From contig OZ026622.1 of assembly GCA_964020975.1 (NCBI GenBank), forward strand, positions 84,641,699 to 84,705,698: a DNA stretch of 64,000 nucleotides. The letters are read 5' to 3'. The notes under the pieces were generated by a model that searched no databases, was not told where the DNA came from, and saw only the letters and a program-made list of their open reading frames with translations. Positions 37,930 through 50,339 of this stretch are shown in pieces. The position numbers were made by a program, and so were the translations under genes. How positions within the stretch are numbered: position 1 is the stretch's first letter; each line of letters opens with the position of its first letter. Source of the stretch: Hermodice carunculata (lineage: Eukaryota > Annelida > Polychaeta > Eunicida > Amphinomidae).

Positions 37930-39235
37930 GAGGATTACCGCTAGATATAAAACTTGTAGCCAGTCGACTTGAAAAGGTTTCGAAATTGACAAGAAAATGT
38001 TTTAAAGGGAAAGAAATAACATAACGAATCAACGCTCAACTTAGTTTACTCTGTTTTGAAATCAAACTTTGTAAGTATTCACTTTAGGTGTGTACTTTAG
38101 TCTCTTGGCTACCACCGTGGTGATCTCTTAGCAAATGCTTTGATGAATGCTTTCACAAAAGTCACAACATTTGTTAGATTTGTTCTATATAGTTAATTTT
38201 AAATGTTTTAATATTAGTGACAAAACAAAAACCAAACAGAAACAAAAAGCAAAATAACAAGACGGTATTTTGACTTCCCAGCTGCTGTTGATCAGTTTCA
38301 GTGGGCACAGATAAAAATTGGCTTCGTTTTGTTCTGAATGTCAGCCTTCGACGACCGTAAACCCTGACCTTTCACAACAGTAACGGGCTCATCAATCCTC
38401 TTTAGCGGACTCTGGATCGGTCTTAAGAGTCATACGTCAAGGGAACAACAAAGGTTGTCCCGGGATTTAAACCGACAATGAACAATAGCACCTATAAGTT
38501 TATAAACGCTCCCCTGTTTAAACCAATGCTTTGCTACTGGTCGTTTAAAAGTCGGCTGCTGTATAAATTTTTTTTTCTTTTTTTTTTTGTAATGACCGCT
38601 AAATTGCTCGTTCGATAACACAAGAAAATCTATACCAAAATGGCAGTGAGTGAAACCAACGGCCAGCAGGATATCAATCCTGGCTTTTAATCGTGTTTTC
38701 TTCAGTGCAGTTTTCGGGTAAAAAATCTGGGATTAGAAGAAGCACTGAACACATCGGCTATGCGTTTTTCTCAAAGCAAAACACACTAACAGCTGCAATT
38801 GGTGTACCTGGTACAATAAAAAAGATAATTCGATGAATCCTGCAGGACCGAGACCGAGTTAAATCATATATATATATGTATATATATATATATAACGTAA
38901 TTGATATGGAGGCCATTTCAGTACCGTAAATCAAATGACAGAAAGATGGCACAAATATCCAGATATCGGCAGAGTAAAGATATGACGGCTATTTAAAGAA
39001 AATGAAACCATTGTATTCTTCCATATCCTGTGTAATTACGAAGCCCAAGCAATTTAATCGGACCTTAATGCCTGTCACCTTTCAATGAAGAATTATCATC
39101 GATAACGTTAACATAATAATTCACGTGAATAGGGGTGAATCGTCTGGTTGGCTGCGAGCTTTCTCTCAGACTCTTTCATTCCACAATTAGCTGCGAACAA
39201 ACGACATTGGATTAACGTCGGACCAAAGTCAGTGA
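37930..39235. other. Intergenic with a short AT tract
   Basis: AT units at 38866-38894. ATGGCAGTGAGTG at 38640 is a good start context but the frame closes after 17 codons, so no gene is called. Confidence 0.5.
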
Positions 39236-39237
39236 CA

Positions 39238-39290
39238 TTGATCCGATGATGGTTGCCTTGAGGCAAACCACGAAAACAGGTTAGTTCAGA
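39238..39290 (+). ncRNA. Hammerhead-ribozyme-like motif (weak)
   Basis: CCGATGA, a stem-loop (TGGTTGCC, loop TTGA, GGCAAACCA) and CGAAAAC follow each other like the CUGAUGA - stem II - GAAA core of hammerhead ribozymes found in Penelope-like retroelements. The core has a C for the usual U, an extra base beside stem II, and no convincing stems I and III. No GIY-YIG or RT sequence of a Penelope element was seen nearby. Confidence 0.22.
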
Positions 39291-39299
39291 GTTGACTTA

Positions 39300-41375
39300 T
39301 AATTCTGCTAGTTTATATGAAGAATAACAAGTCGCCTGGGGTGTAAAATGTAGAATATAATACAATTTTGTTGTGACACGACACCGCGTTTGTATTATGC
39401 AATTCTGCCTTGTGTATGAGGCTATTTCTCCGTGTCTAATTGATTATGTTCTTACATTCTTCAAACATCCTTAAAGGAAACTGTGGACAGTTTAGGATCA
39501 AATTTGGATAACGGATGAACAAGATCTCCAATAAGATCCGAGCCTGTGTCAATAAATGCTTCCCAGAACTTCAGTTGCCGCAGTGCGCTCAATACATCAC
39601 AGGAAAACGAGATGACCGAGCCATAAGAATTAGATCTACAAGTTCCGTGGCAGCATTCTTTACCTAAAGATGAACCTTGCTGGATCCGGCCAAACAGAAG
39701 TCTTATATGTTATTTCTAAAACAGCGAATTACTGATAATATATCTCTCATCAGCAGTTTGACATAAATGTCCACAAAATAATTATATTGATGGTATTCTA
39801 TGTAAAGCGACTGACATCGGATTTTTACCTAAATATCCCGGTACGAAATACGTTGATCATGAAACTTTGAAATCCCGCTACTTAATGTATTTTGAAGACT
39901 TAAAATCACTCCAAAATGCATGATGAAATTTTCAAAGGCACCAGACTCTTCATTAGTCAATACACGTGCCAGCTTCATTATAGATTATACCACCACCACC
40001 CTCCCCCCGCTTCTCACCATCATCACCCCGCAAACCAGATTTGTGGGCATAATGTTGCAGATTTCCCACCGTACATCCGCAGCAGATTCTTTGCAAGCAA
40101 AGTATCATACGATTGACAGGCCATGTCAAACTCTAACTTACAGCAGGTGTACCTTAAGTTTGCTACTGTTTCTTGACATTACTTTCTTTTTAATGTGCGG
40201 GGGGGGGGGGGTCCAGTCTGTCGTCAGCGGCTATTCTTTTTAAGGTTCATTTCCGATGCCATTTCTTTATATATAAAAAGGATACGATTTATCAATATTG
40301 AATTTGAAACAGGTGCAGCAAATAACCTTAACGTGGGTGACTTCTGCCCTGTGTTCTATGACTTTTGACTCGAAAGAAACCATAGCATGAATAAACGTCA
40401 GCACGAAGGAACTATTTCAGAAGTCTGCACAGCATCACTCTTGAATTTCTGGGGATATTACCATACAATACCACATATTCTTGCACAGACCATTTGTAAA
40501 CTTAAACGTCAACCCCTGAAAGTTTCTGCACGGCAAGCACTCTAAATAAACAAATTCTGAAGTGGAATCACATCAGCAAATATTTAACTCGAATTGTTTA
40601 CGTTCCGGAAGAAAAGACTTCTTAGTTTGTTAGTCAGTTTCTTGTTAAGTATTTCTAAGTTAGAAATGGTTAAGATGAACACATATTGAAGGAATCTGTA
40701 GTTTTCAGGCTCATAAATGATATTTCATAAGACGTGCGTGGGAGTCAGCACAATATATTAAAAGATAGCTTTTCAGTCCATTTGGCAAAACGGTGAATAT
40801 GTTGGCAGGATGGAGGTGAAACTTCCTCATTGACAATGTCAAATGACCTTCATCCCCCATTATAAATGGTCTGATTGGTTAAATTTTTGTTTTGAGATCT
40901 AAATCCAGTGGTACTTCCAAGCGAGGTCAGCCATTAATTAAATCGAGTATTGTGTTACCAAAAGTACCATCTTTTGGCCGAAAATATTTTGAGTAAGACT
41001 GCAATGACAGTTCTTTTTAAGATGAAAAAGCCGGGGAAGACGTAATCATTATTTCTCCTACTGGGCGCAAAAAACTGAGAGCGCCCGTTTAGCGGGCCGA
41101 TAACAAGCACTTGACTCCCCAGAGAGTGTTTGCTAATCTTTAAAGCCTGGTTAAATTCGAACATTCAAATGTAGCGTGATTCAAAACTATGTTTTGAGTG
41201 TTATCTTTGACTGGTATATCAGCCTGTCGATAAATTTGCAACAATTTTTGTTCACAATTCTATTATTTTAAACGATAGTCTTATTAAGACAAATTTGTAA
41301 CAATACCACAGACGAGCCTTTCAGTCATATAAGATTTTGTGTGGTGTACCTCTTCCCATTCGCCATTGGTGAGTC
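39300..41375. other. Intergenic with poly-G run
   Basis: Poly-G at 40199-40211. Frames at 39916-40243 and 40955-41164 were read and show no known motif. Confidence 0.5.
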
Positions 41376-41377
41376 GA

Positions 41378-43010
41378 TTTAAACATATTTTTTTCACATG
41401 AAAGCGATTGGGGAACAGGGAGACCCTATATTAACCCGTCTCGCAGAGAAAAGGACAACGGATAAACAGGACGTACAACTCAACACCGAAACGTACAAGA
41501 GAGACACATTTACAAGACGGGGACGGATAGTGGGGCAGAAGCTCGTGCTATATAAAGCTGTTAATACTGTAGAGACTACTGGCGCTAAGAAAAAACAAAA
41601 TACAATATCTCAGATTTCTCAATATATTCGTGAACTGCTGTGAAAATAATGAAGTTATCATCTAAAGAACAGATTTTGTTCCCATAAAGAATAGTTGCTG
41701 TAGTAAACGGTGCTGTTGGTAAAACTTTACTGCTGCGGTCAATCCTAAGATTAATAAAAATAGAATTGAGACCACTGCAGCCCAGCGCAATCTTGTATGT
41801 TTGATGGCAGTGGAACGCTTGGCGAAAGTTCTGAATGTTGGATCGGTTACTTTGTTTATCAATTGATTAGCTTTTTGTACAATGTCGTTAATATGTATAG
41901 CCCACGTTTTATCACTTTTAAGGGTTATTCTCAGGTAAGAGACATCATCGAGTTGATGATTTTGAAAGAGAATGGGCGGGTATGGTATTAGGGATTGTTT
42001 ACGCAACACAATCATACTGTGAGTCTTAAGGGCATTGGACAAGATTAGCAACTGTTTAGACCAATCATCAAGCGATGATACGTCGGTGGTCAAAATGTCG
42101 GATGCCGACTGAAGGTCATCAAATGTCAAATACTGTGACGTATCGTCAGCCAATAATTTAATATTGGAATTGTTACAACACCTACGATATCGTTAATAAA
42201 AATGAGAAGTAACAGGGGACCAAGGACAGAGCCTTGAGGATCCCTAGCATTGATTGTGCCCCTGGTGGAGCTATCACCTTTAATGAAGACACGTTGTTGT
42301 CTCTCTGATAACCGACACCAAGATAACAATTTACCAGATATGCCATTTTCTCACGTTTATGAAGCAATGCAAAATGCCACACTTTATCAAACGCGTTGCT
42401 GACATCAAAGAATACTACTCTTACACATTTTCGCATGGCGGTAGCTAAGCAAAGCCCATGCTAAAGTGACAGGAGTTTGTTGACCATGGAATCTCCGTGT
42501 ATAAACCCGGCCTGGCGCGACGACAGAACAAGATTATCACGAAAGAATTTAAAAACATGTTTAAAATTCGTTCCATAACTTTGCTCACGCAGCTAAGAAA
42601 AGATATGAGCCTATAATTGGTACAGCGCGATTCTGAATCTTTCGCGTTCACAGGTATGACATTGGCTCTTCTCCAAGAAGAAGGAAAGGAATTTTGATTT
42701 AAGAATAGATTACAAAGATGTTTCAGTGACTTACATATGGATGTAATAATAATGTAGGGCTGATTTCACCAGGCCCATTTGCCTTTGTTACGTCTATATT
42801 TTTAGGATGTCATTGACTCAGTTTTGAAGAATATGGACACTCGCCAAGGTATGAGTCAAAGGCTGTAAATTTAGGGAGGTAAGATAGCAGATGAAGAGTC
42901 GCATGGCATTGACTTAACAAACTATCAGATATATACTCGTCATTATGTAATACAGAGGGATTTTTGTGAATTCATAATGATCCTTATACTGCTTTCGCCT
43001 TAAGGTAACC
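41378..43010 (-). mobile_element. LINE with RT domain, family X copy 2
   Basis: The minus strand carries most of an RT domain in order. KANGPGEISP (about 42790-42760) is followed by SICKSLKHLCNLF and ANVIPVN, then NYRLISFLSCVSKVMERILN (42610-42550), VVFFDVSNAFDKVWH (42410-42370), DPQGSVLGPLLLLIFINDI (42240-42185) and LLADDTSQYL (42160-42125). The last two are the fourth RT motif and an intact catalytic Asp-Asp. A 163-codon frame then covers the thumb region down to 41662. The domain is spread over at least three frames. The C-terminal Cys/His region seen in copies 1, 3 and 4 is missing and the 3' untranslated end follows directly, so an internal deletion is likely. The 3' end shares the AATATGTTTAAA-type terminus with copies 1 and 3. 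Confidence 0.85.
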
Positions 43011-44050
43011 AAGGGAAATTGTCAATGGTTTCTGATTTTGAAGGATTCATAATATCTCCATGGAATTGTAACTAATATGTAGAGCAGGACTAGGGATGCG
43101 TGTACAATGTATGTCTTTAGGTACTTTGTGATCGAGTGATTTAAGATAAAGTTAAGGTTCCATACATAAGAGTAATTGTGATGAAGAAACGATTTTCTTT
43201 ACATAACAGAAAGAGGTGTCATCAATTTAAACAAGATAAATCGGAGACTGACCAGAATTATGACAAGGTCATTGAAGTCCTGCCGCACATTTGAGTCTCC
43301 CGAAAGAAACTTTCAACAAGAAAAAAAAAATCGATCTTGACATTGACAGTACCCAATCACTAGCATCAGATGCTGACTTTTTTGACCCACCATGCTCAGG
43401 CATGTGTATGCTTCACACCATACAAATTAAGAACATTCTTTATACATATTTCTAGCTCAGTGGCAGACTCCTGTTTTCAATGGGGGCAGGTAGCAGGAGG
43501 AGGTACACATGTGCATGGCAATTCAACAGCAATGATATAAAGTGAACCGGCGAGAAATGTTCACAAGACATGTGACCTGAGCCTGCATCTGAACCATATC
43601 CCTGGGCATAACCCACACCAGGAAAAACACAGATTATGTCATTGCTGTGTTCTTTTTCATCGATTTGAACCATTAATTGTTTGATCGCAAGTCTCATCAG
43701 AAGAGCTTTTATTTTTTAACTTGTGACCTCCAAAAGATCATGGTCAAGGTCATTCGGCCACCTGAATTCTAGTTCAGTATTGCCTCGGCCATAACTTCAT
43801 TCTGTGTGGAATACATGTACACAAATGGAACAAGTTGTAAGTCGAAACGACAAGCCATCAAAAATCTGCTTCAAGTGTGAGCGTGAGCGGCATTTCCTGC
43901 TCAAGATCACACGACAGCTTGATAAAATGGACGACTTTTTTTCACGTCAAAACTACATTTTGGAAAACAACCAGGAATTATGGATATCTATTTTTATATC
44001 GCACAAAGCATTGAGGGATTCTTTACTAACACGTCCAAATGGACCATGTC
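43011..44050. other. Possible upstream LINE remnant, then unassigned DNA
   Basis: Some of 43011-43300 could be further 5' LINE sequence but is too decayed to read. GACCTCCAAAAGATCATGG and AAGGTCATT near 43726-43755 recall the GACC-rich tandem families. The frame at 43804-44050 is open into the AT tract but has no known motif. Confidence 0.4.
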
Positions 44051-44052
44051 CC

Positions 44053-44235
<183 letters not shown>

Positions 44236-44239
44236 GTAG

Positions 44240-45380
44240 ATGAAATAATATATCCACTCACTCATTATTTATTCATTTATCTATCTACATGGATTCACCG
44301 TCAAGTATTGCTCAAAAGTGAAACAACTGGAACAGCACAATGAATTCAGTCTCTCCTCAAACAAAAATACAACACAGCAGGTTCGTTATCGGTCAAGTTG
44401 TGTATCGTTTCATTGGTTGTTCTGGGGTCAGTGCTAATTGCATATCGGAGAAAAACGCCTGAATCCGTTGTTATTGCAGGAAAAATTGACCGGAGAGCTT
44501 TGTTATGCATCAACCTTAAATATTGAGGGCTACTTTTTTTTATATATATTAGAACGTGATTTATCAACGGACAGATACAAGGCAGACCTTGCATGGTTCC
44601 ATGTACATGCATATGTTGCGCCCAACAATCGAGTTGACATCAGTCGCCGTACTGTCCAAGAACGTACTCTTATGACCTAGTCAGGTTAGCTTAAAAGGAG
44701 GCTGCGGACGTAGCTTGGTAGATAATCCAATCATAAGGCTTATTATTCCTATGGGAGTCAAAAAGCTTTTCGGTGTAATTTGTCAACAGCGACGTTCATC
44801 GAACATGACCAAACCGGACCGGAAAACTAATTTACACCATATATTAAATTGTCATGAGGGTATTATCGAAGATTATCATAAAAATGAGAACCCACGTTAA
44901 CAAATGACTCATGAATGACCGTCGAATCCGTGATCTGTGCAGTGAAGAGATCCAGAAAGACACAGTCACAGAGATCAGGTGTGTACTAGTTTATGAACAT
45001 GAAAGAGCAGAGTCATCAACTGTCGAAGCCGGTCTATGAAACTTAACGAATGTACAAGACAATCTTGGCGTTGATTACATCATACAAATTTCAGGAATAA
45101 AGTCCTCGCTCTTTGAACATGTCCAGACGAGAAACTACGTATACAGTCCTTGACTCACCCGAACATGAAAGAAAAAACTACTGTGATAGTGCAGTTAAAA
45201 TGTTTTTGAGGTGTTTCTTGTGTCTTTAACATATTTTTCTGTCTATGTCAGGGTAGCAAAGAAATTTTTGTCACCATTTGTTTTTCACTAAATATCGGAA
45301 ATATTGACATTTATTAACATGAAAAATTCACACAAAACATGCATGGGCAATGAACGTTACTTTTCAGTGCCATTTTGGAC
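44240..45380. other. Intergenic, nothing recognised
   Basis: Minus-strand frame 44346-44612 contains YLRLMHNKALRSIF, faintly like a LINE post-RT block, but nothing beside it supports this. Confidence 0.4.
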
Positions 45381-45381
45381 T

Positions 45382-45540
45382 GAGTTCACAGCTTTGCTCG
45401 GCGCTTGTGCCCAAATCGCGCCGAGGACAGTTGTTGACCCGGACCATTATATTTTCCGTAACTAGAGGCATCCTGGTACGTGAATGAAAGCTCTTTTCGC
45501 AAGGAATATGTTCAACATCCTCATTATAATTGACAGCAGT
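45382..45540 (+). repeat. Long-hairpin dispersed repeat, copy D
   Basis: GTTCACAGCTTTGCTCGGCGC and GCGCCGAGGACAGTTGTTGAC pair at 16 of 21 positions around a 13-bp loop; the eight base pairs beside the loop are perfect. The right flank GAGGCATCCTGGTACGTG and GAATGAAAGCTC matches copy A. Confidence 0.68.
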
Positions 45541-45796
45541 TCCTCTTAGGTACTTCGAATTTGGTCGCAGATGGCATTGAGGGAGCTAAATAAAATTTTG
45601 AGTCATATCAGCATATTTTTACAGCCAGCTTACTAATAAATTGAAAGGCATAAATGTAAGCAGCTCTTGTAATAGGCCCATATAGGCCAACCCCCAAGAG
45701 ACCATTACGATATTCACAATTTTACGTAATCTTGCAGCATTATTTCAACATAAATTACGTAGGCCTATCTTGTTATGATACGGTATGATATATTGA

Positions 45797-45829
45797 AACG
45801 ACACGACACGACACGACACGACACGACAC
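45797..45829. repeat. (ACGAC)n microsatellite
   Basis: Six pentanucleotide units, followed by TGATATGA-type imperfect repeats to about 45865. Confidence 0.95.
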
Positions 45830-45839
45830 ATGATTTGAT

Positions 45840-46180
45840 ATATGAGATGAGGTGATGCGATATGATTGAATTTTTAATAAATAATATAACTTACACATGG
45901 TGATTTTTATCCCTCACATTAGGAACACATTTTCTGATACAATACCTCTTTCTTTAAAACCTCTGTATGTGTTTGCATGTTTTAGGGCACAACGTGTTGC
46001 AAAGGAAAAATGTTTTGCACGATTTAAGAAACGAAAACTTTCCTATGCATCCTTTTCAGTTTGAAATCGTTCGTATTATGTTCCGGGGTAGCCTTACTTT
46101 CATATTGTGGCGTTCGTGGTCGTATTTTGTTCAAGTTTCATCAAATATAACATGATATATTGGGTTACGGAAAGTTATTT
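45840..46180. other. Intergenic, nothing recognised
   Basis: Short AT-rich spacer before the 3' end of the next LINE. Confidence 0.5.
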
Positions 46181-46183
46181 GTT

Positions 46184-47265
46184 TTAAACATATTTTATTC
46201 AGAAAAAAAAACTATCGGGAAACAAGCTTTGCCTATATAAATCCCTCTCGCGAAAAATAAGAAATAAAAGAAACAATACAAATACTGTACAAGAGGTAAA
46301 GACGGGTCACAGGACACTACATTGACAAGTACACACACACACAAGAAAATGTGACATAACAGTTACCATTACAAAAAGTATACATTGTCATTATATCGAA
46401 TCCGACATGGCCAGTCAACTCTGTACACACCAAGTACTGCATGCGGAAACTGTTTTGTTCCGGCCCGTACGTGACCCACTCCCGTCACAAGCAAAGCTTG
46501 TGCACCAACCTGGGTGGAAAACGCACGGGTCTTACTTGAATCTGGCAGTATTTAAAATATATTTGTGGATACTGTCAAAGATTAATTTGTTTACTGCTTT
46601 ACTACACTTTGGATTTCCAAACATAGTAGTTTGTATCGTAAAAGAGGCCAATACTGTGATTTTTTGATGCAATAAATTCTGCTTAGTCGTGTATTTAATA
46701 CACTCAAAGAAGTAATGAAAGGAATTTTCTACCCGGACACCACAGGTGCAAGTAGGAGAATTTTCTACCCGGGCACCGCAGGTGCAAGTAGAAGAATTTT
46801 CTATGCCAATTTTGTGCATATCATGGTTCAACTGCATGCAGCCTATCCTAATTTTTCATGTAAAATGTTAGCTTTCCTATTACCAATGTAATACAACTCA
46901 TTAGTCTTCGGTTTCCCTCTATCCTTTTTACGTTTAAATGTATCTATATCTAAATCCCACTGGCGATTCGTTGCGGGAATAAAAAGGCCATAATAAATAT
47001 TTGTTTTCGTACGGACCTGGCCTTATTTCTGTCTCGATCTCACGTTATATGCATTTCTGTAAGAAACATTTTCTGGAATCAAATCGTGTAAATATGCAGG
47101 TGTATGGCCATGAATTATTTTATAAACAAGTGTGGGTAGGTGTTTTTCTCTACGCTTAGAGAGAGTCTCCGATCCAGTTTCATTGTACAGGGGTGCATAA
47201 CTTGTTTGACAAGACGCGCCCGTCACTGCGCGGGCTTCAGCCAGTTGAACATATTCTAGAAGGTC
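46184..47265 (-). mobile_element. LINE 3' part, family X copy 3
   Basis: The minus strand gives, in order, TGASCQTSYAPLYNETGSET with LPTLVYKIIHGHTPAYL (47226-47080, post-RT region), a less readable middle, and the C-terminal Cys/His region FHYFFECIKYTTKQNLLHQK (46730-46670) with HKYILNTARFK at the end. The C-terminus of copy 1 ends in the similar HTYIIKTARFN. The 3' end terminates in AATAAAATATGTTTAAAAC. A 36-bp in-frame tandem duplication near 46722-46793 doubles a CTCG-RVEN segment of the zinc-binding motif. Frameshifts separate the two open parts. Confidence 0.82.
46722..46800. repeat. 36-bp tandem duplication inside LINE copy 3
   Basis: GAATTTTCTACCCGG begins at 46722 and 46758, and GAATTTTCTATGCC begins a partial third unit at 46794. 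The first two units differ at a few positions. Confidence 0.9.
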
Positions 47266-47269
47266 TAAA

Positions 47270-48515
47270 AGCTACTTAGCTCCTCAATTGGATTAATAAT
47301 GTGATAATCCATTTTCTTTTTTTTTAAGTTTCATCGTTGCATAAACCAGTGATAATGACTTCTGTTGACTCACTGCAAAAAGATCAAATGCTTACCTCTT
47401 TTGTTTGATCACAGTCATAATTATCTGCGTCTGCCTTTCTTTACCGTCTGAATTAATACAATTATTTACTTTTTTGACTTTTTCATACGAGTGACAATAA
47501 TTATGTTTTAAAAAACGGTATTGAAATTGAACACATACATTTTATGAAATGATAATTTCTAATTCAATAATTCTCCAAACAGGCAAATCAGCTATTAGTG
47601 ATGAATCATTTTTGTCGTTTTTTATTTACTTTATAAGCTGCTCCTTAACTCCTATCTATATGCACGTGACCTGATGTTAAGGTCTTGTGCTTGCTCATCT
47701 AAATACAGACTATTGAACCTGAAGCTTCAACTGATGATTGCTCTAACACTCTGGAGATTGGCTCACCAGCTTGGTTTGGTGCAGTGAGGGCGCAGTGCTC
47801 CCGCTGTTGACAGATCACCTGCATCATTCTTGATGCGAAAAAGAAAAAGAAAACATTTATGGCCCTGAATCATTTCTGGTAGACTTGAATGGAAGAGAGT
47901 TTATGCCGATATATCGACGTTAGGTCGTTGAGGGTTAAGGGATCTCAGCATTACAAATTGCCACAAGGGCACCCCCCATTATACACCGCGGGTTGGGGGA
48001 GGGACTGAATTAGTGATTGCTCAGCGATCGCAGGCCTCTAATTTAGATTGATGATTATAAACGCAAAGATGCCGAAGAGAGCATATGTTAGTGCAGGCAT
48101 GTATCCGAAAATGACAGTAAATACGTTATGATAAAGAATATAGCGGAACATTCAACAATCAATTTAAGCCACTTGTACTGAGATGTATCGAACCGGCTAT
48201 TCACCCACTTCACGATCACATCGCTGACGTTGAAAGGGATCCTACATTGAAAACTAGCCTCACACATATGTCGAAATGGCCAACAGATTACGGGAATAGA
48301 AGTACATACTTTTTATGACCACCTCTTATGTCAAACAAAATGGTCACATGCGTGTGGTCTTTCATTGCAGTTAATGTTACGAAGAATATAAGCTTCACCT
48401 GCAGTGTCTTGACTGTCAGGTGATCTCTCTCGATAGTGGTGTTAAATTGCAGATACGACTGCATACTGATATGCATTGCCAAGTGAAATTGTTTGAAATG
48501 CAATACATTTTACAG
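47270..48515. other. Intergenic, nothing recognised
   Basis: AT-rich DNA with a GC-richer patch near 47760-47830; no gene or repeat recognised. Confidence 0.5.
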
Positions 48516-48522
48516 TGTTGAA

Positions 48523-48560
48523 TATATATATATATATATATATATACCTATTTATGGAAT

Positions 48561-48599
<39 letters not shown>

Positions 48600-48613
48600 C
48601 ATATATATACCTA
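48523..48613. repeat. Interrupted (AT)n tracts with duplicated flank
   Basis: Three AT blocks are separated by ACCTATTTATGGAATG and CATATATATACCTACTTATG; the CCTA-TTATGGAATGTAT segment occurs twice (48547 and 48610). Confidence 0.9.
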
Positions 48614-48639
48614 CTTATGGAATGTATGAGCAACCCTAG

Positions 48640-49270
48640 CCATTTTGCATATTACATAATACGTATTTTTTGTAAAAATGTAGAGGTACCTATTGCAGTT
48701 AAATTGGTACATGTACGCACTTAATGGCGAAAAGGGTTGTGACTTCTGCCGGGTGTATTAATGAGGAGGAAATGAAGGACATATTATACATGCGTGTCTG
48801 TAGCTGATTTACGTAATATGATACTGGGCATATATTTGGCACATGTCTAAATGTGGAGATGTGCTACTGTGGAACTGATTTAGAGAAACGTACTGAAAAA
48901 ACACACAATATGAAACCATGCGTGGCTCGCATTATTTTTGGAATATCTACATGAATTACCAACGGACGGCAAATATGACAAGTTGTCATATAGCATTTCA
49001 GAGAAATGTTCTTGACCGTGATAAGTACTTCCGCTGCAGTTTGGGGAGGGCACTTCACGCAAATATTCATTTTCACGTGGCTGTAACATGCGCATTTTCT
49101 TTTTTGGCCGTGTCACCAAACTTACAATGTCTACAGTGTTGTCTTAACACTTTCCGGCTCAAGCCGGCCTTCAGCGACCGTTAATTTGAAAGGTCGTCTG
49201 CTTCATCCGTTGTGTCACAGATTGTCCTTTTTAGAATATTTTCAATGAAAACTTCAGGGAAGAGGTACTG
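48640..49270. other. Intergenic, nothing recognised
   Basis: No gene or repeat family recognised. Confidence 0.5.
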
Positions 49271-49282
49271 GTTAACATACCA

Positions 49283-49355
49283 ATAGTCACCAATTTTGCT
49301 CGGCCCACCCCGGGTCCGAGTGTGCCAAAGGAAGCTGTTGATTCAGTGCAATAAT
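49283..49355 (+). repeat. Long-hairpin dispersed repeat, copy E (decayed)
   Basis: TTTGCTCGGC on the left and CCAAAGGAAGCTGTTGATTC on the right match the family arms, but the arms now pair poorly with each other. Called from similarity to copies C and D. Confidence 0.45.
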
Positions 49356-49359
49356 GTCA

Positions 49360-50185
49360 CCTTTGCGTCATTGAGACAACGTTAACAGAATATCTAAAAC
49401 CAATTTGTATATGGACGGGAGAGGGAAAATACATGGTATATACCGGTCAAAGTCAATAATATGAATGTATATGAGACATGTTTCCTTGAGATTCTATCTA
49501 CAAGGCACGTCCACACTTATGACGACACACAATCATATAGATCACAAAGTTATATCTGCTCACTTTTATACCTAAACCAAATATAGCTTAAGTGCATAAG
49601 ATCGTACATAATGCAACATATCGATACCTTACGGCTACCGTTTTACAGTCCAAAGTAAGCTGTTCTTTTGTATTACTATGATATAATCCGACATGTACAA
49701 TTGACCAAAAGAGTGGTCTTAATCGTAGGGTTGCTGGGGTCTTTAATGGTTGCTCTGGGCGCTTCTTTATACGCGGATACTAGGGTAGTACACACATCTG
49801 GACCGATGCAAATTGTATGTGACGACAAAATCGGAGTCATTTTTGTTAATATTGATAATGGTGTAAACATCGATCAGCAGTAGAGGTAGAGTCATACGTC
49901 GGTACAGTGGCTGGACCAATATTTGTTTTGTTAACAGACACATGCAATAGCGATGAAAATATAAAAGGCTACACACGTTTAATAATACTTCCAATTCATA
50001 GTGTTACCCTTAGGCCCAATATGTCCGAAACATTATCTTCACTTTACAGCCTACAAAGACAGCGATCCATGTCGGGGGACTATAGAAGGGTTAAAAATAT
50101 TCGACTTTTGTGCACAGGAGGGACAACTGCAAACCCGAAGCGAACATAATGATGTGTAATCATACCATCACAACTCATACTTCAT
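49360..50185. other. Intergenic; open frame with one hydrophobic stretch
   Basis: The frame at 49668-49883 contains RVVLIVGLLGSLMVALGA, a possible membrane segment, but both strands are open here and there is no splice or homology support, so no gene is called. Confidence 0.35.
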
Positions 50186-50188
50186 CAT

Positions 50189-50331
<143 letters not shown>

Positions 50332-50339
50332 TTGTCTTT

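Noticed and set aside
38640-38700. Good start context ATGGCAGTGAGTG with a short protein-like frame
   Set aside because: Closes after 17 codons and has no downstream exon support.
49668-49883. Small membrane-protein-like frame
   Set aside because: Both strands are open across the same stretch and there is no splice, homology or repeat context to support coding.
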